From positions 1 to 10,806 of the forward strand of contig JAUZPH010000087.1 in assembly GCA_030706065.1 (NCBI GenBank): 10,806 nucleotides of DNA, read 5' to 3'. Positions within the stretch are counted from its first letter, which is position 1, and each line of letters opens with the position of its first letter. This stretch comes from Bacillota bacterium. Its GTDB lineage: Bacteria > Bacillota > Clostridia > Clostridiales > Clostridiaceae. Of the stretch, positions 6,236 to 10,806 are shown piece after piece. The notes below the pieces were generated by a model. That model saw only the letters and a program-made list of their open reading frames with translations, was not told the origin of the DNA and did no database searches. A program made the translations under genes and the position numbers.

Positions 6236-7228
6236 ATGGCGTATCTACCCTGTGAAAAAAGATATGAAAATATGAAGTATAAACGCTGTGGTAAAAGCGG
6301 TCTAAAGCTTCCTGCCGTATCTCTGGGCTTCTGGCACAATTTCGGAGGCGGAAGTGCCTTTGACAATATGAATGAAATGGTAAAGACGGCCTTTGATGCG
6401 GGTATTACACATTTCGACCTGGCAAATAACTACGGACCTCCTGCCGGTTCTGCAGAAGAGAACTTCGGGAGAATTTTGAGAGATGATTTCAGGGACTACA
6501 GAGATGAACTGATAATTTCTACAAAAGCAGGCTATTATATGTGGCCGGGTCCCTATGGAGACTGGGGTTCAAGGAAATACCTCATCTCCAGCCTTGATCA
6601 GAGCTTAAAGAGAATGAAACTGGACTATGTTGACATATTCTATCATCACCGTCCGGATCCGGAGACACCTCTGGAGGAAACCATGGGTGCCCTGCATGAT
6701 ATTGTCAAGCAGGGAAAGGCACTATATGTAGGAATATCCAATTACAGCGCAGAGGATACCAAGAGGGCTGCAGAGATTCTTAAGAGTATGGGCACCCCGC
6801 TTACTATCCATCAGCCAAGATATTCAATGCTGGACAGATGGATAGAAAAGGGCCTGCAGGAGGTTCTTCAGGAAGAGGGGATGGGCTCCATAGCCTTCAG
6901 TCCGCTGGCGCAGGGACTGCTCACTACAAAGTACCTGGGAGGAATTCCACAGGATTCAAGGGCAGGAGGAGGTTCGGTATTTTTAAGGAGCGAGTCGATA
7001 ACCGAGGACCTGCTTTCAAAGGTACGGTCACTGAACAAGGTCGCGGAAGAACGGGGCCAGACTCTGGCTCAAATGGCATTGTCCTGGGTGCTGAGGGGCG
7101 GAAGGGTGACCTCGGTACTTATTGGTGCCAGCAGGCCCTCACAAATTTCGGAAAATGTAAAAATAATTGAAAAGCTGGATTTCAGTGATGATGAACTGAA
7201 CAGGATTGAGGATATTTTAAAGGGATAG
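6236..7228 (+). CDS. gpr: Aldo/keto reductase, AKR14 (YghZ/Gpr) type
   Basis: This 330-residue NADPH-dependent oxidoreductase has the (beta/alpha)8 aldo/keto reductase fold. It closely follows E. coli YghZ (Gpr), which reduces L-glyceraldehyde-3-phosphate and other aldehydes: YRYCGKSGL-like YKRCGKSGLKLP near residue 15, SLGFWHNFG, ITHFDLANNYGPPAGSAEENFGR, and STKAGYYMWPGPYG. The catalytic tetrad is Asp61, Tyr66, Lys97 and His138. The C-terminal cofactor-binding segment VTSVLIGASRPSQISEN is intact. The ATG at 6236 has GAGGAG seven bases upstream; an upstream in-frame TTG at 6221 overlaps that site and is unlikely. The gene has its own promoter and is followed by a hairpin and then the beta-mannosidase. 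The true substrate here is not shown by sequence; detoxification of reactive sugar aldehydes is a reasonable guess. Confidence 0.93.
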   Translation: MAYLPCEKRYENMKYKRCGKSGLKLPAVSLGFWHNFGGGSAFDNMNEMVKTAFDAGITHFDLANNYGPPAGSAEENFGRILRDDFRDYRDELIISTKAGYYMWPGPYGDWGSRKYLISSLDQSLKRMKLDYVDIFYHHRPDPETPLEETMGALHDIVKQGKALYVGISNYSAEDTKRAAEILKSMGTPLTIHQPRYSMLDRWIEKGLQEVLQEEGMGSIAFSPLAQGLLTTKYLGGIPQDSRAGGGSVFLRSESITEDLLSKVRSLNKVAEERGQTLAQMALSWVLRGGRVTSVLIGASRPSQISENVKIIEKLDFSDDELNRIEDILKG

Positions 7229-7235
7229 AATTATG

Positions 7236-7271
7236 TATAGGTGGGTGGTACGTCCGCCCATTTATAATTTA
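7236..7271 (+). terminator. Hairpin, possible terminator after the aldo/keto reductase
   Basis: Bases 7236-7248 pair with 7254-7266 over 13 bp, including three G-T wobbles, around a 5-base loop. The GC core is GGGTGG against CCGCCC. The following sequence is T/A-rich (ATTT) rather than a clean T-run, so termination may be partial. It lies 7 bases after the stop codon. Confidence 0.45.
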
Positions 7272-7290
7272 GAGAAACATGTAATATAAT
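7262..7290 (+). promoter_or_regulatory. Weak promoter candidate for the beta-mannosidase
   Basis: A perfect TATAAT is at 7285-7290, about 60 bases before the start codon. The hexamer 17 bases upstream, TTATAA (7262-7267), is a poor -35 and overlaps the hairpin. An activator or read-through from the reductase gene may be needed. Confidence 0.25.
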
Positions 7291-7351
7291 ATATCAAGAC
7301 ATAATGTGTGATATGTAAAAATAAATTAATAAAAAAGAGATGGTGAGGTTT

Positions 7352-9811
7352 ATGAAATTATCACTTGACGGAAAATGGGAAATGAGACGGGTGGATATCG
7401 ATGAGTGGGTCTGTGGAACTGTGCCGGGATCTGTGTACAATGACCTGCTGAGTAACGGTTTGATGGAGGATCCATATTACAGGGACAATGAATATAAGAT
7501 TATGGAAATCAGCAGCTTTGATTATGAATACCGAAGGGAATTTGAGATAGGTACCGAGGAGCTTAACGAGGACCTTCTGGTGCTGCACTGCTGCGGCATG
7601 GATACTCTGGCTGATATATACATAAACGGCAGGATACTGGGAACAACGGAAAACATGCACAGAACCTATGAATTTGATATAAAGAATTTTGTGAAAGCGG
7701 GTTCCAACACTATAAGGGTGTTATTCCACTCTCCTGTGGCATATATCACAAAGAAAAACGAAGAAAGATATCTGTGGGGTTCCGACAGCACATGTATAAA
7801 CGGAATGTCTCATATCAGAAAAGCCCACTGCATGTTTGGCTGGGACTGGGGTCCAAAGCTGCCGGATATGGGCATATGGAGAAGTATCTCAATACTCGGT
7901 TTTGATACAGCCAGGCTGGAGGAGGTATATTTGACCCAAAGGCATTCTGAAGGCTCTGTAAAGTTGAAGGCCAGGGTGACTCTGAAAAAGTTTCGTGAGG
8001 AAGAATGCAGTATAAAGGTGAGAGTAATATCGCCGGAGGGCTGTGAAATCCATGATGAAATTACTACCTCCGGAATTGAGGAAAACCTTGAACTCCAAAT
8101 TGAGAAGCCTAAGCTGTGGTGGCCCAGAGGCTATGGAGGACAGCCTCTATACAAGGTCGTAGTTGAAGTATATGGCAAAGAGGAGAAGCTTGACTCCAGG
8201 GAATACAAGGTTGGACTTAGAACTGTGAGGGTAAGGCAGGAGGATGACCAGTGGGGAAGATCCTTCTGTTTCAATGTAAACGGAGTGGATATCTTTGCCA
8301 TGGGAGCGGATTATATTCCCGAAGATAATATTCTGGCAAGATGCAGCCCTGAAAGAACAGAAAAGCTTATCAGGGATTGTGCTGCCGCCAATTTCAACAG
8401 CATCCGTATCTGGGGCGGGGGGTATTATCCGGAGGATTACTTCTACGATCTCTGTGACAGATATGGAATACTGATCTGGCAGGACTTTATGTTTGCCTGT
8501 GCGGTTTACGAGCTGACAGAGGAATTCAAAAACAATATAGTGGAAGAAATAAAGGACAATGTAAGAAGAATACGGTACCACGCATCCCTGGGTCTGTGGT
8601 GCGGAAACAATGAGATGGAATCCGGCTGGGAATCCTGGGGCTTTCCGAAGACTCCTCAGCTCAAGGCGGATTATATAAAGCAGTTTGAGTACTTAATGCC
8701 GGAGCTTATGAAGGAGCTTGATCCGGAAACCTTCTATTGGCCTTCCTCACCTTCATCTTTCGGCTCCTTTGACCGGCCAAATGATGAAAACTACGGTGAT
8801 ATGCACGACTGGAGCATCTGGCATGGAAGGATGCCCTTTACGGATTACAGAAACAGGTTCCCCAGGTTTATGTCGGAGTTTGGAATAGAGTCCTTCCCAA
8901 GCTTGAAAACAATAGAGTCCTTTACACTGCCGGAGGACAGGAATATCTTTTCATATGTGATGGAGAATCATCAGAAGTGTGCCAGCGGCAATGAGAATAT
9001 ATTGTATTACATGTCCCAGTATTACAAATTCCCCAAGGACCTGGAAAAGCTTATTTATCTCTCACAGATTGTACAGGCGGAAGGCCTGAGGTACGGGGTA
9101 GAGCACTGGAGGCGCAACCGCGGAAGATGTATGGCGGCGGTATACTGGCAGCTCAACGACATCTGGCCGGTGGCTTCCTGGTCCAGCATAGATTATTACG
9201 GAAGGTGGAAAGCCCTCCATTACTGTGCCAGAAGGTTTTTCGCACCGGTGCTGCTTTCTGCCTTTGAAGAGGATACCCGTGTTTCACTGCATGTGACCAA
9301 CGAAACCATGGAGCCGGTGAGCGGCAAGCTTATCTGGAACCTGAGGAATGGGAGTTCAACCATTGTTGTAGGGGCAATAACGGATATTGATGTGGAGCCG
9401 CTGTCTACAGGAAAGTTCTTTGAAAGGGACTTCGGAGATTTTGTGGATACCGAGGAGAAGAGAAGACAGTACTACATTGAGTATAAGTTTGTTATGGATG
9501 ACAAGGAAGTGAGCGGCGGGACGGCTCTGTTCATAAGGCCCAAGTATTATGAACTTCAGAATCCGGAAGTACAGTGTAATGTGGAGGAACGGGCAGAGGA
9601 TTTTCTGATAAAGGTCAGTGCTTCGCAGCTTGCAAAAGGGGTTGAATTGTCCTTTGAAAGCTATGATGCCGTATTCAGCGATAATTATTTTGATATCTGC
9701 GGCGGTGAAACAATAGAAGTGGCCGTCAGTAAAGACCAGTTTCCAGAAGAAACAGATTATGATAAAATTAAGAATGACTTGATAATAAAATCGCTGTATG
9801 ACAGCTTTTAA
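7352..9811 (+). CDS. Beta-mannosidase, glycoside hydrolase family 2
   Basis: The enzyme hydrolyses terminal beta-linked mannose from manno-oligosaccharides or N-glycan core fragments. From the ATG at 7352 it has 819 residues, the normal length. The N-terminal jelly-roll domain starts SLDGKWEMRR. The beta-mannosidase signature MFGWDWGPKLPDMG lies near residue 161 and the immunoglobulin-like domain follows, with LWWPRGYGGQPLY near 255. The TIM barrel begins with the FNVNGVDIF block (about 307); it contains RIWGGG (352-357), GNNE with the acid/base Glu421, and SEFG with the nucleophile Glu509. There is no signal peptide, so it acts in the cytoplasm on imported substrates. An in-frame ATG at 7340 is possible, but GGTGAGG lies between the two and suits 7352. 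Other GH2 activities are less likely because of the WDWGP motif. manA follows after 84 bases. Confidence 0.93.
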   Translation: MKLSLDGKWEMRRVDIDEWVCGTVPGSVYNDLLSNGLMEDPYYRDNEYKIMEISSFDYEYRREFEIGTEELNEDLLVLHCCGMDTLADIYINGRILGTTENMHRTYEFDIKNFVKAGSNTIRVLFHSPVAYITKKNEERYLWGSDSTCINGMSHIRKAHCMFGWDWGPKLPDMGIWRSISILGFDTARLEEVYLTQRHSEGSVKLKARVTLKKFREEECSIKVRVISPEGCEIHDEITTSGIEENLELQIEKPKLWWPRGYGGQPLYKVVVEVYGKEEKLDSREYKVGLRTVRVRQEDDQWGRSFCFNVNGVDIFAMGADYIPEDNILARCSPERTEKLIRDCAAANFNSIRIWGGGYYPEDYFYDLCDRYGILIWQDFMFACAVYELTEEFKNNIVEEIKDNVRRIRYHASLGLWCGNNEMESGWESWGFPKTPQLKADYIKQFEYLMPELMKELDPETFYWPSSPSSFGSFDRPNDENYGDMHDWSIWHGRMPFTDYRNRFPRFMSEFGIESFPSLKTIESFTLPEDRNIFSYVMENHQKCASGNENILYYMSQYYKFPKDLEKLIYLSQIVQAEGLRYGVEHWRRNRGRCMAAVYWQLNDIWPVASWSSIDYYGRWKALHYCARRFFAPVLLSAFEEDTRVSLHVTNETMEPVSGKLIWNLRNGSSTIVVGAITDIDVEPLSTGKFFERDFGDFVDTEEKRRQYYIEYKFVMDDKEVSGGTALFIRPKYYELQNPEVQCNVEERAEDFLIKVSASQLAKGVELSFESYDAVFSDNYFDICGGETIEVAVSKDQFPEETDYDKIKNDLIIKSLYDSF

Positions 9812-9895
9812 AAAGGCAGTCAACTTTAATAACTCTATTTGTGTAAGGAGTTTAACCGGCTGTGAATAGCTGGAGAGGACGGAAAGGGAGTTTAT

Positions 9896-10806
9896 ATGTA
9901 TCCATTGAAGTTTAAAAGTGTTTATTTCGAAAAGATATGGGGCGGCAGGGATTTGGAGAAGTTCAAGGAAGACCTGCCTGCCGGAGATATAGGAGAAAGC
10001 TGGGATGTAGCCTGCCACCCCCATGGTACGAGCATTATAGCCAACGGAGAATTTAAGGGTATGAGACTGGATGAACTTATTGCACAAGAGGGAGAAGAGG
10101 TGGTAGGGACAAGAATTTCAAAGGAAGGCTTTCCGCTGCTTCTCAAATTGATAAATTCCAACGACAAGCTTTCCATACAGGTTCATCCGGATGACGAGTA
10201 CGGCTACAGAGTGGAAAAGGAGCCCGGTAAAACGGAGGCCTGGTATGTCATGGATGCAAAAGAAGGAGCATCTCTGATTGTCGGTGTTAAGGAAGGGTGT
10301 ACAAAGGAACAGTTTAAGGAGGCCATCGAGGAAGGAACTCTGGAAAAGTACATGAATAAGGTGGATATCCAAAAGGGAGATATATACTTTATAAAGAGTG
10401 GCCTGATGCATGCCATCTGTGAAGGTGCAATAATTGCCGAGATACAGCAGAACAGCGACACTACCTATAGAGTCTATGACTACAACAGGGGCCGTGAGCT
10501 TCATGTGGAAAAGGCGCTGGATGTAGTGGACTTGAATCTGGTGGGCAAAAAGAGTGTCGGGTTAAAGCTTGAATTTGAGGGCTGTAACAAGACCTACCAC
10601 TGTCTGGCGAAGGAATTTTCGCTGGAAGTGTATGAAGTGTTCAGCTCCTTCGTAGAGGAAAGCGATAAGGAAAGATTCTATATCTTCACCTGTACGGAAG
10701 GCGGCGGAGTAATCAATTACGCCGGCGGCACCGAAAATATAAAACAGGGTGAAAGTGTAATCATTCCTGCAGCTCTTGGAAGCTACAGCTTCGTGGGAGC
10801 CATGAA
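9896..10806 (+). CDS. manA: Mannose-6-phosphate isomerase, type I (cut by window end)
   Basis: The enzyme interconverts mannose-6-phosphate and fructose-6-phosphate, feeding mannose into glycolysis. The frame runs without a stop from ATG 9896 to the window edge, giving 303 codons; Bacillus ManA has about 315, so only a short C-terminal piece should be missing. The start is MYPLKFKSVYFEKIWGGRDLE, typical of the family, with GGGAG five bases upstream. The zinc ligands of the cupin domain are Gln95 and His97 (SIQVHPDD), Glu114 (GKTEAWYV) and His172 (MHAICEGA). Arg192 in TYRVYDYNR is the likely catalytic arginine. Placement directly after a beta-mannosidase, with no terminator between, suggests a shared transcript and a role in mannoside use, although ManA also supplies mannose-6-phosphate for biosynthesis. 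Confidence 0.95.
   Translation, partial: MYPLKFKSVYFEKIWGGRDLEKFKEDLPAGDIGESWDVACHPHGTSIIANGEFKGMRLDELIAQEGEEVVGTRISKEGFPLLLKLINSNDKLSIQVHPDDEYGYRVEKEPGKTEAWYVMDAKEGASLIVGVKEGCTKEQFKEAIEEGTLEKYMNKVDIQKGDIYFIKSGLMHAICEGAIIAEIQQNSDTTYRVYDYNRGRELHVEKALDVVDLNLVGKKSVGLKLEFEGCNKTYHCLAKEFSLEVYEVFSSFVEESDKERFYIFTCTEGGGVINYAGGTENIKQGESVIIPAALGSYSFVGAM

Noticed and set aside
7889..8581. Minus-strand open frames inside the beta-mannosidase
   Set aside because: They overlap conserved glycoside hydrolase sequence and have no ribosome binding sites of their own.
5394..9843. Shared ATAACTCTATTT at about 5394-5405 and about 9829-9840
   Set aside because: It is a short AT-rich match with no surrounding similarity, likely chance.
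9862..9915. Seventeen-codon GTG-started frame between the beta-mannosidase and manA, after AAGGAG
   Set aside because: It is very short, overlaps the manA start in another frame, and has no recognisable content.
9356..10504. Minus-strand open frames over the end of the beta-mannosidase and manA
   Set aside because: They are antisense to strongly conserved proteins whose catalytic motifs are intact on the plus strand.

Overview
The window looks like chromosomal DNA from a low-to-moderate GC member of the Clostridia (Firmicutes). This rests on AT-rich intergenic DNA, frequent AGA/AGG arginine and ATA isoleucine codons, GGAGG-type ribosome binding sites, a short single-anchor type I signal peptidase, and a clostridial FtsH variant followed by a HelD-type helicase. 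I cannot assign a genus.

Region 1 (about 1-5190, plus strand) holds a signal peptidase I (lepB, 422-970), a membrane AAA+ metalloprotease (ftsH, 1117-2970) and an RNA-polymerase-associated superfamily 1 helicase (helD, 2985-5144), followed by a strong intrinsic terminator. ftsH and helD are 14 bases apart and are clearly co-transcribed. lepB is set apart by two copies of a quasi-palindromic element of about 104 bp, one before it (58-161) and one after it (971-1075). The copies lie in opposite orientation and share 60 of 65 bases in their gene-facing arms. No clear promoter is visible between lepB and ftsH, so ftsH may depend on transcription that passes through the second copy.

Region 2 (about 5190-6235) is accessory in character. 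It has a second, unrelated palindromic element built of inverted 7-bp repeats (5218-5359, with fainter symmetry out to 5199-5382), then a minus-strand gene of unknown function (5411-6013). That gene's C-terminal half faintly resembles HEPN/DUF4145-type helical proteins. An AT-rich divergent promoter region follows.

Region 3 (6236-10806, plus strand) is a carbohydrate module: an AKR14-type aldo/keto reductase (YghZ/Gpr family), a cytoplasmic GH2 beta-mannosidase, and a type I mannose-6-phosphate isomerase that runs off the end of the window. The mannosidase would release mannose from imported manno-oligosaccharides or glycan fragments, and after phosphorylation ManA would convert mannose-6-phosphate to fructose-6-phosphate. 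The reductase could clear reactive aldehydes or L-glyceraldehyde-3-phosphate, but its link to mannose use is only positional.

Most genes are conventional. The features most worth a second look are the paired palindromes around lepB, the heptamer-based palindrome, and the unknown minus-strand gene.
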